NCBI RefSeq assembly: GCF_020480685.1
Contig: NZ_JAJAFU010000013.1
Span: 1 to 64,000, forward strand
Source: Deferrivibrio essentukiensis
Lineage (GTDB): Bacteria; Chrysiogenota; Deferribacteres; Deferribacterales; Deferrivibrionaceae
DNA length: 64,000 bases
Reading direction: 5' to 3'
A model generated the notes under the pieces. It was not told the origin of the DNA and did not search any database. It saw only the letters and a list, made by a program, of their open reading frames with translations. Shown in pieces: positions 16,879 through 26,526 of this stretch. Made by a program: the position numbers and the translations under genes. Each line of letters begins with the position of its first letter. Positions within the stretch are counted from its first letter, which is position 1.

Positions 16879-18082
16879 TTTCTATCAAAATTCACTTTTT
16901 ACTACTTTACAAAATTTGAATAACAGAAAGTTTGAAGAGATATCTGATGACATAATGAAATACACCGGCAGAAGAAAGATAGCTCTGCTTTTACCTGCCC
17001 TTTACTCAGAGTTTGAGACTGAAGCTATGAAAATCATTATTGATGAATTAAAGGAAGTCCCCTTTATAGAGACTATAGTTTTGTCCCTTGACCAAGCCAA
17101 CAAGGAGCAGTTTTTAGATGTTAAAAAGAGGCTTAGTGTTTTACCGCAAGAGGTAAAGGTCGTTTGGAATCATGGGGAAAGGGTGCAAGCGCTTTATGAC
17201 GAGCTTTTAAGGGAAGACTTCCCACTCAATATCCCCGGTAAAGGTCGAGTAGTCTGGATGGGGCTTGGATATATATTAGCTCAAAACAGGCATTACGTTG
17301 TCGCCCTTCATGATTGTGATATTTTAAACTACAAAAAAGAATTGGTTGCAAGGCTTGTTTACCCGCTTATAAACAAAAATTTAAATTACAGATTTTCAAA
17401 AGGTTATTATGCAAGAGTTACCGACAAGCTATACGGCAGAGTAAAAAGGCTTTTTTATATCCCTCTAATCAGGTCGTTGAAAAAGATTGTGGGGCATGAA
17501 AATAATTTTTTAAGGTATCTCGATAGTTTCAGATATGCCCTTTCAGGAGAGTTTGCCTTTCTTTCGGATCTTGCAAGGACTGTTAGGATTTCCCCCACAT
17601 GGGGGCTTGAGATATCCATACTAAGTGAAATATATCAAACTGTTCACTTGAGCAAAGTTTGCCAGGTAGAGATTATGGATACTTATGAACATAAGCATAA
17701 TACAATTGACGTTAAGAAGCCAAACGAGGGGCTTATCAAAATGGCTTCGGATATTGCAAAAACCACTTTTAGGGTATTGGCACAAGACGGAGTTATCGTT
17801 TCTGAGGCTTTTTACAGGACACTCCTTGCCACATATATTCAAGAGTCAAGGCGGACTATCGAACAATATTATGCACTGGCAGAAATAAATGGACTGCAAT
17901 ACGATAGGCATGAAGAGATAAAGGCTGTGGAATCTTATGCAGTTGCAATTAAAAATGCTTGGCTGGAGTTTACTGAAAATCCTATAGGGGTAAGGTTGAT
18001 TTCTCCTTGGATAAGAATAGAGTCAGCGCTTCCGGGATTTATGGAGAAATTATCAGAGTATGTTGAAGCCGACAACAGTTAA
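16871..18082 (+). CDS. Glucosyl-3-phosphoglycerate synthase-like glycosyltransferase
   Basis: 403 aa, GTG start overlapping the phosphatase by 8 bp. A GT-A-type nucleotide-sugar region is visible: IALLLPALYSEFETEAM near residue 40, GKGRVVWMGLGYILA, and the metal-binding ALHDCDI near residue 150. Together with the adjacent MPGP-type phosphatase this makes a two-step pathway to glucosylglycerate or mannosylglycerate, solutes used against salt, heat or nitrogen stress. It does not look like the archaeal GT55 mannosyl-3-phosphoglycerate synthase, so the glucosyl form is favoured. Sugar specificity is not established. Confidence 0.72.
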   Translation: MADFYQNSLFTTLQNLNNRKFEEISDDIMKYTGRRKIALLLPALYSEFETEAMKIIIDELKEVPFIETIVLSLDQANKEQFLDVKKRLSVLPQEVKVVWNHGERVQALYDELLREDFPLNIPGKGRVVWMGLGYILAQNRHYVVALHDCDILNYKKELVARLVYPLINKNLNYRFSKGYYARVTDKLYGRVKRLFYIPLIRSLKKIVGHENNFLRYLDSFRYALSGEFAFLSDLARTVRISPTWGLEISILSEIYQTVHLSKVCQVEIMDTYEHKHNTIDVKKPNEGLIKMASDIAKTTFRVLAQDGVIVSEAFYRTLLATYIQESRRTIEQYYALAEINGLQYDRHEEIKAVESYAVAIKNAWLEFTENPIGVRLISPWIRIESALPGFMEKLSEYVEADNS

Positions 18083-19383
18083 TTATTTTTTGGGACACAG
18101 TTTTTCATAGGTAAAAACAGGAATAGTGAAGCTATACTTCTGCCTATTACAAGTGCTGTTGCAGCAATGATTGCACCCGGCAGTAATGTAAATTTAATTA
18201 ACAAAATTAATGAAGCGATAATAATCGACACTTCAAGTGCAGTAGCAATAGTGATAGGGTTTGTGATACTGCAATTAACTAACACACCTCTTTGAAAAGA
18301 TATCAACACTGTACTTGCAGGCAGAGCTACCATAATCATAGCCGGAATCATGGCAAACTTTGCAAGTTCGTCAGAGAGTCCTGAAATTACCTTAAACCAT
18401 AGATGAGATACGGGGGTAAATGCGATTATTCCCATGGATATAAGGCAAAATAGTCCGAGAAAAGCCGCAAAGTTTCTAACTATCTTATAATTATTTTCAT
18501 TCTTTGAAATAATAGCGATGACTACCTCTTGATATGAAAGCCCTAAGCTTCTGAAAATAAACACAAGAGAGTTAATTACAGGAAGCACTGCCAAAGATTC
18601 GATAGATTTTATACTTTTCCCCATAAAAAATGTTACAGCGGGGTAAACCCCAAGGCCAATAAGAGGGGTAAGTGCAAGAGGGATATAAAATTTTGAGATA
18701 GTTATCAAAGGGATATTTTTATCTTGTTCATTTTGCTTGATACCTTTGACAATATTATTAGCCATAATTCTTACTGCAACAGCCTCGGCAATTACACCGC
18801 TGCTCAATGAAAATGTCCCTACTGCGGCGCCGGTAAGTATATTTAAATTGTATAAAACAATTGCGGAAACAGACATAAACATTAACCTGAATATTGTGCT
18901 AAATGCCACATATTTTGTTTTGCCGTTTTTAATAAGAATCCCTTGGTAAAAGCGTCTGTACCCTATGGCAGCAGGCCAAGGGATTAGGAGAATCGTTGCA
19001 ATATGTGCAATTTTTGACACTTCACTTTTAAGCCCCAAAACATCTTGTGCAAAAAAGTAGAATATTTGCGGGATACAAATTATTGAAATTATCAGCGTGA
19101 GCAGAATATTTAAATAAATTGCAAATCTTCTCAGATCGTAATAACTGTGCTTCCCTTTGACCATTGCCGTCGATGCACTCATAAGCATGATAATGGGGGC
19201 TTCTGCCAAAAGGCCAATTGCAAGTGCCACACCATAAGCGGCCAAATTAAATTTTTCCTGAGGCAATCTTGCTATTATACTTGCAAGGTATGGCCCTTCA
19301 AAAGCCATCATAAGCCAGGTTGATGCAAGAGGGAGCCAAAATTTAAATATATCTTTGTATTTAACCTTTTGAATGTTATCCAT
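18079..19383 (-). CDS. MATE/ANK-like multi-helix exporter
   Basis: 434 aa with about twelve hydrophobic spans and the MOP-superfamily rhythm (FWLPLASTWLMMAFEGP at the N-terminus). It could be a drug/sodium antiporter of the MATE type or resemble ANK-type phosphate/pyrophosphate transporters; I cannot separate the two by eye. It converges on the glycosyltransferase gene with a 4-bp overlap at the stop codons and follows the sirtuin gene with an 8-bp overlap. Confidence 0.72.
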   Translation of the reverse strand: MDNIQKVKYKDIFKFWLPLASTWLMMAFEGPYLASIIARLPQEKFNLAAYGVALAIGLLAEAPIIMLMSASTAMVKGKHSYYDLRRFAIYLNILLTLIISIICIPQIFYFFAQDVLGLKSEVSKIAHIATILLIPWPAAIGYRRFYQGILIKNGKTKYVAFSTIFRLMFMSVSAIVLYNLNILTGAAVGTFSLSSGVIAEAVAVRIMANNIVKGIKQNEQDKNIPLITISKFYIPLALTPLIGLGVYPAVTFFMGKSIKSIESLAVLPVINSLVFIFRSLGLSYQEVVIAIISKNENNYKIVRNFAAFLGLFCLISMGIIAFTPVSHLWFKVISGLSDELAKFAMIPAMIMVALPASTVLISFQRGVLVNCSITNPITIATALEVSIIIASLILLIKFTLLPGAIIAATALVIGRSIASLFLFLPMKNCVPKNN

Positions 19384-20197
19384 TTAATTCTTCATCTATC
19401 AAAGTAATTGCCTCAAGCCCCCTCATTGGGATTGAGATATTATCCCCACCGATTTGTGATTCTCTTAAATTTATTCTTATCGCTGTTGCATTTTCACGTC
19501 TTGAAAGTCGTTCTGTTGTATATCTGATTGATGGTATGGCAGTCCCCGCGCCAACTTCAACAATGACAACATTTTTGCCTGACGCAAAACTTAAAAAATC
19601 ATCCAGTCTTTCCGATTGCTCGTGTGAGCGGCTTGGCAGCCATGAGTAATCTCCAAACATCAAAATATTGGGCCTTGCTACTCGGCCGCAAAATTTGCAT
19701 TTAGGGATATTTTTAGCTCTCATAGTTTCATAGTCGATATCAACTGATTCATTGTTTTCCCAAATTGCGTCACAGCACGGGGAAAGGCATTGGAGATAGT
19801 GAATAGAGCCGTGAATTTCATAAATTTTATAAGGGTCAAACCCGGCTTTTTGAAATTGCCCGTCAACATTGGAAGTGATGACAAAATAATCTTTCACAAG
19901 CTCTTTGCCCCAGTTTAACATAATATCAAACCCTTTGTGAGGTTTGGTTTTCCTGTATAATTCCAATCTGTGCCCGTAAAATCCCCAACCAAAGTGCGGG
20001 TCGTTTTCAAAATGGGCAGGGTTTGCACAATCATAAAAATTAAGCCCAAGCCTTTCATACATTGGATATGCATGCCAAAACCCTTTTTCCCCTCTGAAAT
20101 CAGGCAGCCCTGAATCTACTCCAATCCCCGCACCTGCGGTAATTATAAGTATGTCAGCATTTTTTATCTTTTCTGCGGCCTTTTTGATGGCATCCAT
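19376..20197 (-). CDS. Sir2-family NAD-dependent protein deacylase
   Basis: Sirtuin fold, 273 aa. NAD-binding motifs GAGIGVDSGLPDFRG and TSNVDGQF, catalytic His in EIHGSIHY, and a zinc pair CLSPCCD...CKFCG. The frame opens at 20245, but the ATG at 20197 has an AGGGGGG ribosome-binding site and begins MDAIKKAAEKI, a normal sirtuin N-terminus. The region IDYETMRAKNIPKCKFC and the SWLPSRSHEQ segment suggest a diverged subgroup. It could reverse lysine acetylation of metabolic enzymes; substrates are unknown. Confidence 0.85.
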   Translation of the reverse strand: MDAIKKAAEKIKNADILIITAGAGIGVDSGLPDFRGEKGFWHAYPMYERLGLNFYDCANPAHFENDPHFGWGFYGHRLELYRKTKPHKGFDIMLNWGKELVKDYFVITSNVDGQFQKAGFDPYKIYEIHGSIHYLQCLSPCCDAIWENNESVDIDYETMRAKNIPKCKFCGRVARPNILMFGDYSWLPSRSHEQSERLDDFLSFASGKNVVIVEVGAGTAIPSIRYTTERLSRRENATAIRINLRESQIGGDNISIPMRGLEAITLIDEELNG

Positions 20198-20309
20198 ACA
20201 GCACCCCCCTAAAACTATAAAATCAAAACCTGTATGAATCAACACAATTATTTCTTTGTATAATTTAAAAATTATGTATAATAAATTATCAAGCTTTTTC
20301 GGAGGTTAT

Positions 20310-21587
20310 ATGAAAGATTTGATAGTAGATAAAAATTCGCCGAAGATAAATAAGATTTTAGATAGAGGCGGGATATTTGATAAAGAGTATCTTCCGGTGG
20401 TTATGGATATACTTGATAAGGTAAAAACAGAAAAAGATAAGGCACTTATAGAGTTGACTCTGAAATTTGACAAGACAGATTTGACAAAAGGGTTTGAGGT
20501 TGAAAAACAATATCTGAAAACATGTTTTGATAATTTGCCTGAAAGTTTGCAAAAATCCCTTGAGCTTGCCAAAGGAAATATCATGGAATATCACAGAAAT
20601 ATGCTTGAGAAAACATGGATGTACGAAAGGGAAGACGGGTGCATACTGGGTGCAAAAGTTACTCCTCTTGAAAGGGTTGGGGTGTATGTGCCGGGTGGAA
20701 AAGCTACATACCCTTCAACGGTATTAATGAATATACTTCCTGCAAAGGTAGCTGGGGTTAGCGAAGTTATTATGGTTACCCCCGCAACGGAGAATAGGCT
20801 CAATGAAGTGGTGCTTGCTGCGGCGTATCTGGCAGGCGTTGACAGGGTATTTAAAATTGGTGGGGCTCAGGCTGTTGCTGCCCTTGCTTACGGCACGGAG
20901 ACAATACCAAAGGTGGATAAAATAGTTGGCCCGGGCAATATTTATGTGGCTTTGGCAAAGAAAATAGTTTTTGGGACAGTTGATATAGATATGATTGCAG
21001 GGCCAAGTGAAATACTTGTCATTGCAGACAGATTTGCCAACCCTGAATATGTAGCGGCCGACATGCTTTCTCAGGCGGAGCATGATGAGCTTGCCTCTTC
21101 CATTGTAATAACAGATGATATGAAATTGGCTGAAAAAGTTGCAATAGAAGTTAAGAAGCAACTAAATGAACTTCCCAAAAAAAATATTGCTGAAAAATCG
21201 TTGAAAGATTTTGGTGCAATTATTGTGGTAAATGATTTGGACGAAGCGTGCAAGCTTGCAAATGAGATTGCTCCGGAGCATCTTGAGCTTTATGTTAGCA
21301 CTCCATTTGAGTATCTCAATAAGATAAAAAATGCCGGTGCAATATTTTTGGGGGAATACACCCCTGAGGCTGTTGGCGATTATGTCGCAGGCCCAAATCA
21401 CACCCTTCCTACAAACGGCACTGCAAGATTTTTCTCCCCACTTGGCACTTATGATTTTGTAAAGCGGTCGAGTATAATCAGTTTTAATAAAAATGCTCTT
21501 TTAAAAGTAGGTGAGAATATAGTAGAGATTGCAAAGGCTGAAGGGCTTGATGCCCATGCAAATTCAGTGATTAAAAGGATTAAATAG
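20310..21587 (+). CDS. hisD: Histidinol dehydrogenase
   Basis: Catalyses the last two oxidations of histidine synthesis, L-histidinol to L-histidine, with zinc and NAD. Conserved blocks: YVPGGKATYPSTVLM, KIVGPGNIYVA, IDMIAGPSEILVIAD, and the catalytic Glu-His pair in APEHLELY with GPNHTLPTNGTARF. The ATG at 20310 is preceded by GGAGG; an open frame reaches 20256 but lacks a site. 425 aa is the usual length. No other his gene is next to it. Confidence 0.96.
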   Translation: MKDLIVDKNSPKINKILDRGGIFDKEYLPVVMDILDKVKTEKDKALIELTLKFDKTDLTKGFEVEKQYLKTCFDNLPESLQKSLELAKGNIMEYHRNMLEKTWMYEREDGCILGAKVTPLERVGVYVPGGKATYPSTVLMNILPAKVAGVSEVIMVTPATENRLNEVVLAAAYLAGVDRVFKIGGAQAVAALAYGTETIPKVDKIVGPGNIYVALAKKIVFGTVDIDMIAGPSEILVIADRFANPEYVAADMLSQAEHDELASSIVITDDMKLAEKVAIEVKKQLNELPKKNIAEKSLKDFGAIIVVNDLDEACKLANEIAPEHLELYVSTPFEYLNKIKNAGAIFLGEYTPEAVGDYVAGPNHTLPTNGTARFFSPLGTYDFVKRSSIISFNKNALLKVGENIVEIAKAEGLDAHANSVIKRIK

Positions 21588-21589
21588 TT

Positions 21590-23947
21590 ATGTCGACAAT
21601 TATTATAGACGGCCACTCGGTTGCTTACAGGATATTTTACAAAGTCCCACCTTTGACTAACTCAAAGGGTGAGCCTACCGGGCTAATTCATTCATTTATA
21701 AACACGATACTTTCTATCAAAGAAAAATTTAATCCTGAAAAATTATATGTGACATTTGATTCAAAAGGGGAAACAGATAGGCACAAAATGCTTGAGAAAT
21801 ATAAGGCAAACAGACCATCGACCCCTGAGGATTTAATTTTTCAAGTTGAAAAGGTAAAGGAAATTTTACCCCTTTTGGGGATAGATGTCTTTTGTATAGA
21901 AGGGATAGAAGCCGATGATATTATTTACACTTTGACTGAAAAGAGTGACGGAGAAGTTTACCTTGTGACAAAAGACAAAGATTTAATGCAGCTTGTAAAT
22001 TCAAAGGTAAAGCTCCTTGATTATCAAACGGGAAACCTTTTAGATAAGGAAGCGGTAAAAGAAAAGATAGGGGTATATCCGGATAAGATACTTGACTTTC
22101 TTGCTCTTTGCGGCGATTCGGCAGATAATATCCCGGGGGTAAAAGGTGTTGGCCCTAAGACTGCTATAAAGCTATTGGAAGAATACGGCTCTCTTGAGGG
22201 TGTATATGAAAATGTGGAAAATATTAAAGGTAGTTTAAAGAATAAGCTCACAGAGAATAAAGAGTTAGCATTTTTAAGTAGAGAGCTTGCAAGGCTGAAA
22301 GTAATAGATAACATTGAGACTTTAAAGGTTAAGGGTGATATAAAACAGGTATTAAAAGAGCTTGAGTTAAATAGCTTGTATAAAAGAATTTTTAAAACAA
22401 GTGACAAAGAAATAAAAAGTAAAGATTTCAGTGAGGGTATTCTTTTCTTTATTGATAACAAGACTTTTCTTTCAAAGCAAAACGAAATTATCGAAAATGC
22501 TCAGCCTACCACATCAGTCAAATATGTCTATGATATAAAAAACTTGTACAAACAATCAGCATTTTATACAGATGATGTTTGCGATTTACTCCTTATCTCT
22601 TGGCTGAATAACCCTGACAGTGGCGGGCTTGGGATGTCCAAAAATGAATCTGTGAATGATTTTATTGCAAAGGTGAGAAATAGAGTAGCTGAAGAGATTG
22701 AAAATCTAAAGAAAAATGAGCTTTATGAAATATATTTCAAGTATGAGCTTCCCCTGACAAAAGTAATTGCCAGGATGGAAAATGCAGGGATAACCCTTGA
22801 TAGAAAAATACTTGATAGATTGAATGATGAGATACAAACAGAAGCGTTAGCAAAAGAGAAAGAGATTTACTCGCAGATTGGCGAAGAGATAAATATAAAT
22901 TCACCAAAGCAGCTTCGGGAGGTTTTATTTGATAAACTGAAACTTTCTCCCTTTAAGAAGACAAAGACAGGTTTTTCCACGGATGAAGAGTCATTGAGAA
23001 ATATGGTGATTGTGAATCAGCATAGCAAAAAACTGCTTGAAAATATCATAGAATACAGAGAGCTTACTAAGCTTTTAAATACATACATCACAAAATTGCC
23101 GGAGTATATAGATAAAGATACAGGCAGAATATATTCAGAATTTAAACAGACAGGCACAGCTACCGGTAGATTTTCTTCCAATAATCCAAATTTACAAAAT
23201 ATCCCTTTGAAAGGGAAGTGGGGGAAGAAAATTAGGTCTGCCTTTGTAGCAAGCGAGGGGAAGAAATTTATATCTTTTGACTATTCTCAGATAGAGCTGA
23301 GGTTTTTGGCACATTTTTCTCAAGATGAAACCCTGTTAAGTGCATTTAAAAATAACCTTGATATACATAAGATTACAGGCTCAAAAATCTTTAAACTCCC
23401 CGAAGAGAAGATTGAGGGGGATTTGAGGAGAATAGCAAAAGCTGTCAATTTTGGGATACTTTATGGTTTAAGCCCTTTCGGTCTTGCCAGAGATACAGGA
23501 GTATCAAATGCAGATGCTAAAGAGTTTATAGAGACATATTTTAAGACCTACCCAAAGGTGAAAAGATACATTGAACAGGTGGTAAATGAGGCGAGAAAGC
23601 AGGGATTTGTAAAGACGATTCTCGGAAGAAAAAGATTCTTCCCCGAAATAAACAGCAAAAATCCCGTTTTAAGAAACAGGTCAGAAAGGATGGCTCTTAA
23701 CTCTATTTTGCAGGGCTCTGCCGCTGATGTGATAAAACTTTCGATGTTAAAGAGTGATGAATATGTCCGAGATATCGATGCTGATATTGTGTTGCAGATA
23801 CATGATGAGTTAGTCTTTGAGGTAGATGAAAATATTGCTTTACAGGTAGAAAATAAGGTAAAATATATTATGGAAAATGTGTTAAGTCTTGATGTAAAGC
23901 TTGAGGTAAATAGCTCTACCGCTTCAAATTTAGGGGAGGCTAAATAA
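21590..23947 (+). CDS. polA: DNA polymerase I, proofreading domain degenerate
   Basis: 785 aa against 928 in E. coli. Residues ~1-265 form the 5'-3' exonuclease/flap nuclease (IIIDGHSVAYR, VTFDSKGETDRH, GDSADNIPGVKGVGPKTA). The C-terminal polymerase has motif A FDYSQIELRFLAHFS, motif B RRIAKAVNFGILYGLS and motif C QIHDELVFEVDE. The middle (~265-385) is short and shows none of the Asp/Glu exonuclease motifs, so it should fill gaps and mature Okazaki fragments without proofreading, as Taq polymerase does. It starts 2 bp after hisD. Confidence 0.95.
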   Translation: MSTIIIDGHSVAYRIFYKVPPLTNSKGEPTGLIHSFINTILSIKEKFNPEKLYVTFDSKGETDRHKMLEKYKANRPSTPEDLIFQVEKVKEILPLLGIDVFCIEGIEADDIIYTLTEKSDGEVYLVTKDKDLMQLVNSKVKLLDYQTGNLLDKEAVKEKIGVYPDKILDFLALCGDSADNIPGVKGVGPKTAIKLLEEYGSLEGVYENVENIKGSLKNKLTENKELAFLSRELARLKVIDNIETLKVKGDIKQVLKELELNSLYKRIFKTSDKEIKSKDFSEGILFFIDNKTFLSKQNEIIENAQPTTSVKYVYDIKNLYKQSAFYTDDVCDLLLISWLNNPDSGGLGMSKNESVNDFIAKVRNRVAEEIENLKKNELYEIYFKYELPLTKVIARMENAGITLDRKILDRLNDEIQTEALAKEKEIYSQIGEEININSPKQLREVLFDKLKLSPFKKTKTGFSTDEESLRNMVIVNQHSKKLLENIIEYRELTKLLNTYITKLPEYIDKDTGRIYSEFKQTGTATGRFSSNNPNLQNIPLKGKWGKKIRSAFVASEGKKFISFDYSQIELRFLAHFSQDETLLSAFKNNLDIHKITGSKIFKLPEEKIEGDLRRIAKAVNFGILYGLSPFGLARDTGVSNADAKEFIETYFKTYPKVKRYIEQVVNEARKQGFVKTILGRKRFFPEINSKNPVLRNRSERMALNSILQGSAADVIKLSMLKSDEYVRDIDADIVLQIHDELVFEVDENIALQVENKVKYIMENVLSLDVKLEVNSSTASNLGEAK

Positions 23948-25011
23948 TGAGCAGATTAAATACAATCTTAAAGGAAAATTCCGAGCTAAAAAATGAGCTT
24001 GAGGGGATAATCGGACTTATCAGGGAAAATGAAGTCAAGCATCAGGGGTTTAAAATTGTAGAATATGCCTTTTTGATGTCTCGAAAACTTTCAGATATTG
24101 AAGAAAGGCCTCTCAGTTACTTAAAAGAGATTTTTTCTCTTGATAAAATATATCTGTGTATAAACAAAGATATTTTTAATTTTGAAGATTTTGACAACAC
24201 GCAGGAGTATCAACACATTAAGTTTTACAATACAAACGTATTTAAGTATTTCTTTCTTAAAAAAAGACCGTATATCGGTAGCAATAAGGTAAATTTGATT
24301 AGTGAGTTTGACCTTTATCCTGAGATGGGCTCATATCTCATTAGCCCTATTTTTGAAAATGATAAGCTTGTGGGTAGTCTGAATATTTATAGCAAATCTA
24401 CTGACAGATTTTCCGATGATTTTTCAGGAACCGTGAGTTTTGATTTTATAAAGGAGCTTTCTTTTAAGGCAGGGATTTCTCTTAGAAAAATTTACGATAG
24501 TGAATTTATCAGGATGAAATCAAAAATAGATGATTTGACTGGCTGCTACAATAAAAACGGACTATATGAAAATCTTGAAATATTTTTAAACAGGCATAGG
24601 AGATATGCACAACCTTTTTTCTTTATAATGTTTGACCTTGATAATTTTAAAATCGTAAATGACACGTTGGGACATCTTGTAGGGGATGAGTTTTTGCGAA
24701 GAGTTGGCAAAGGGCTTAAGGAAAAGTTTAGAAAGAGCGACATAATCGGCAGGTTTGGAGGGGATGAATTTTTTATGCTTATCCCTAAAAAAGGTGCGGA
24801 TGAAGCTAAGATAATACACAGTAAGGTAACCGATTTACTGGAAGACTTGTCAAATGAGTTTGATTTGGAAAAGCTTGTAACAGCAAGTGCAGGATGCGTG
24901 GAGATGGGAGCGGAGAAAGAGCCTATCCCTCTTGTAGATTTGATAAAGCTTGCTGATGATATGCTTTATAAAAGCAAAAAAGAGTCTAAAGGTTCGATTA
25001 GCATTGCATAG
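23947..25011 (+). CDS. GGDEF-domain diguanylate cyclase with GAF-like sensor
   Basis: 354 aa. Residues ~1-175 look like a GAF-type sensor with a short coiled coil at the start; residues ~190-354 form a GGDEF domain with the active-site motif RFGGDEFFM and the substrate region FDLDNFKIVNDTLGH. It should make cyclic di-GMP. The inhibitory RxxD site four or five residues before the motif (KFRKSDIIGRFGGDEF) is present in part. No membrane span, so cytoplasmic. It overlaps polA by 1 bp and precedes the sigma54 activator. Confidence 0.9.
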   Translation: MSRLNTILKENSELKNELEGIIGLIRENEVKHQGFKIVEYAFLMSRKLSDIEERPLSYLKEIFSLDKIYLCINKDIFNFEDFDNTQEYQHIKFYNTNVFKYFFLKKRPYIGSNKVNLISEFDLYPEMGSYLISPIFENDKLVGSLNIYSKSTDRFSDDFSGTVSFDFIKELSFKAGISLRKIYDSEFIRMKSKIDDLTGCYNKNGLYENLEIFLNRHRRYAQPFFFIMFDLDNFKIVNDTLGHLVGDEFLRRVGKGLKEKFRKSDIIGRFGGDEFFMLIPKKGADEAKIIHSKVTDLLEDLSNEFDLEKLVTASAGCVEMGAEKEPIPLVDLIKLADDMLYKSKKESKGSISIA

Positions 25012-25017
25012 ATTTCT

Positions 25018-26337
25018 ATGAAAGAGTTGAGCCCGGAGTTGTCAAAACTGATTTTTAATAATGTTTACAATGGTATTTACCTCGTAGATAGTCAAGGTAA
25101 GACCCTCTGGGTGAATAAGGCTTTTGAAGAGATGTCAGGATTTTCCTTAAACGAACTTGAGGGGAAGACACTCTATGACCTTGTCAATGTATATAAATAT
25201 TTTAGCGGCTCTGCAAGTATCCTTGTCCTTGAAAATAAAAAACCTGCTACCGTCACTTACAGGACAAGCAAAGGCAAAAATTTTCTTGTAAAAGGGAAAC
25301 CGATATTTGATGATAATGGCAACCTCAAGTATGTTGTAAATACAATATGGGATTTGACCGTAATTAACTATACTGATGTAGTGGACAAAGACACATTGAG
25401 GGAATTCAAACTTCAAGAGTCGGATATCATTACCACAAGCAGCAGTATGAATAGTGTTATTGATATGGCAATGAAAGTTGCTCCCACCGATGCGAATATC
25501 CTTATAACTGGTGAATCAGGTGTAGGTAAAAGCCTTCTTGCAGGTCTGATTCATAAGATGAGTGATCGAAAAAATGGCAAATTTCTTAAAATAAATTGTG
25601 CGTCAATCCCTGAAACATTGTTGGAATCAGAGTTATTTGGTTATGAATCGGGTGCATTTACCGGCGCAAATACAAGGGGTAAAATGGGATTAGTAGAGGC
25701 AGCAGAAGGGGGGACAATTTTTTTGGATGAGATTTCCGAGCTCTCATTGAATGTTCAGGCAAAAGTTTTGACACTTATTCAGGAAAAAGAGTTTGTGAAA
25801 GTAGGAGGCACAAAGTCGATAAAGAGCAATGTGAGGATAATTGCTGCTACCAATAAAAATCTTTACACACTTGTCAATGAAGGGCGTTTTAGGGAAGATT
25901 TATATTACAGATTAAACGTTATTCCGATAAATATTCCGCCCCTAAGGGAAAGGTTGGATGATATCCCCATTTTGTGCGAATATTTTTTGAAAAAGTTTAA
26001 TGAAAAGTATAATAGTTACAAATATATTTCCGATAGTGTGATTGAGTATTTCAAGACGTATAATTGGCGGGGCAATGTGAGGGAGCTTGAAAATACCATA
26101 GAGCGGCTTGTGGTTACCACAAAGTCAAATAATATTACCCTTTCAGACCTTAACCAGCTCTTTGACGAAGATTTTAGTGGCAACAAGTTAAATTTTGACG
26201 AACAGATTGCACTGTTTGAAAAAAATATCTTGCTGAAAGCTAAGAAAAAATTTGGCTCTACAAGACAGATAGCCAAACATTTAAACCTTTCTCAGACAAA
26301 AGTGGTCAGGCTTTTGAAAAAACACAAAATTGTATGA
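25018..26337 (+). CDS. Sigma54-dependent activator, PAS-AAA-HTH
   Basis: 439 aa. An N-terminal PAS domain (IYLVDSQGKTLWVNKAFEEM) senses a small ligand; the AAA+ core has Walker A GESGVGKS, the sigma54-contacting ESGAFTGAN loop and Walker B GGTIFLDEI; a Fis-type helix-turn-helix (STRQIAKHLNLSQTKVVRLL) ends it. There is no receiver domain, so it responds to a metabolite rather than to a kinase. Its stop codon lies beside the first of two palindromes upstream of a -24/-12 promoter for the thiolase/CoA-transferase genes, so it very likely controls them. Confidence 0.93.
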   Translation: MKELSPELSKLIFNNVYNGIYLVDSQGKTLWVNKAFEEMSGFSLNELEGKTLYDLVNVYKYFSGSASILVLENKKPATVTYRTSKGKNFLVKGKPIFDDNGNLKYVVNTIWDLTVINYTDVVDKDTLREFKLQESDIITTSSSMNSVIDMAMKVAPTDANILITGESGVGKSLLAGLIHKMSDRKNGKFLKINCASIPETLLESELFGYESGAFTGANTRGKMGLVEAAEGGTIFLDEISELSLNVQAKVLTLIQEKEFVKVGGTKSIKSNVRIIAATNKNLYTLVNEGRFREDLYYRLNVIPINIPPLRERLDDIPILCEYFLKKFNEKYNSYKYISDSVIEYFKTYNWRGNVRELENTIERLVVTTKSNNITLSDLNQLFDEDFSGNKLNFDEQIALFEKNILLKAKKKFGSTRQIAKHLNLSQTKVVRLLKKHKIV

Positions 26338-26352
26338 GTCGAATATAACTCA
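26335..26352. promoter_or_regulatory. Palindromic upstream activator site 1
   Basis: TGAGTCGAATATAACTCA, arms TGAGT and ACTCA. It begins on the stop codon of the sigma54 activator and lies about 125 bp upstream of the -24 element. A second copy (16 of 18 bases the same) is at 26399. A half-site TATAACTCA is between them near 26364. Confidence 0.75.
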
Positions 26353-26398
26353 CTTGAATTGTTTATAACTCATTTATTTTCTTTAAATGTCTGCATGT

Positions 26399-26416
26399 TG
26401 AGTTGAATATAATTCA
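26399..26416. promoter_or_regulatory. Palindromic upstream activator site 2
   Basis: TGAGTTGAATATAATTCA, the second copy of the palindrome at 26335, 64 bp further on and about 60 bp before the -24 element. Paired sites of this kind are typical for hexameric sigma54 activators. Confidence 0.75.
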
Positions 26417-26475
26417 GGCAGTCTTACATGTATTTGTAACTTATTAATAGTTAGAGTTAAAAATTTTATTGATAT

Positions 26476-26491
26476 AGGCATACAAATTGCA
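26476..26491 (+). promoter_or_regulatory. Sigma54 (-24/-12) promoter of the thiolase/CoA-transferase operon
   Basis: AGGCATACAAATTGCA: GG at 26477-26478 and GC at 26489-26490 with exactly 10 bp between, the invariant sigma54 spacing, and TTGCA at -12 is consensus. It lies 36 bp before the thiolase ATG and downstream of two palindromic sites and a sigma54 activator gene. Confidence 0.85.
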
Positions 26492-26526
26492 ACAATGTAT
26501 TATCAAATAAAAATGGGGGTATGTTT

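Noticed and set aside
20724-21161. 145-codon minus-strand frame in hisD
   Set aside because: Antisense to a clear, fully conserved hisD; codon pattern and composition are those of a shadow.
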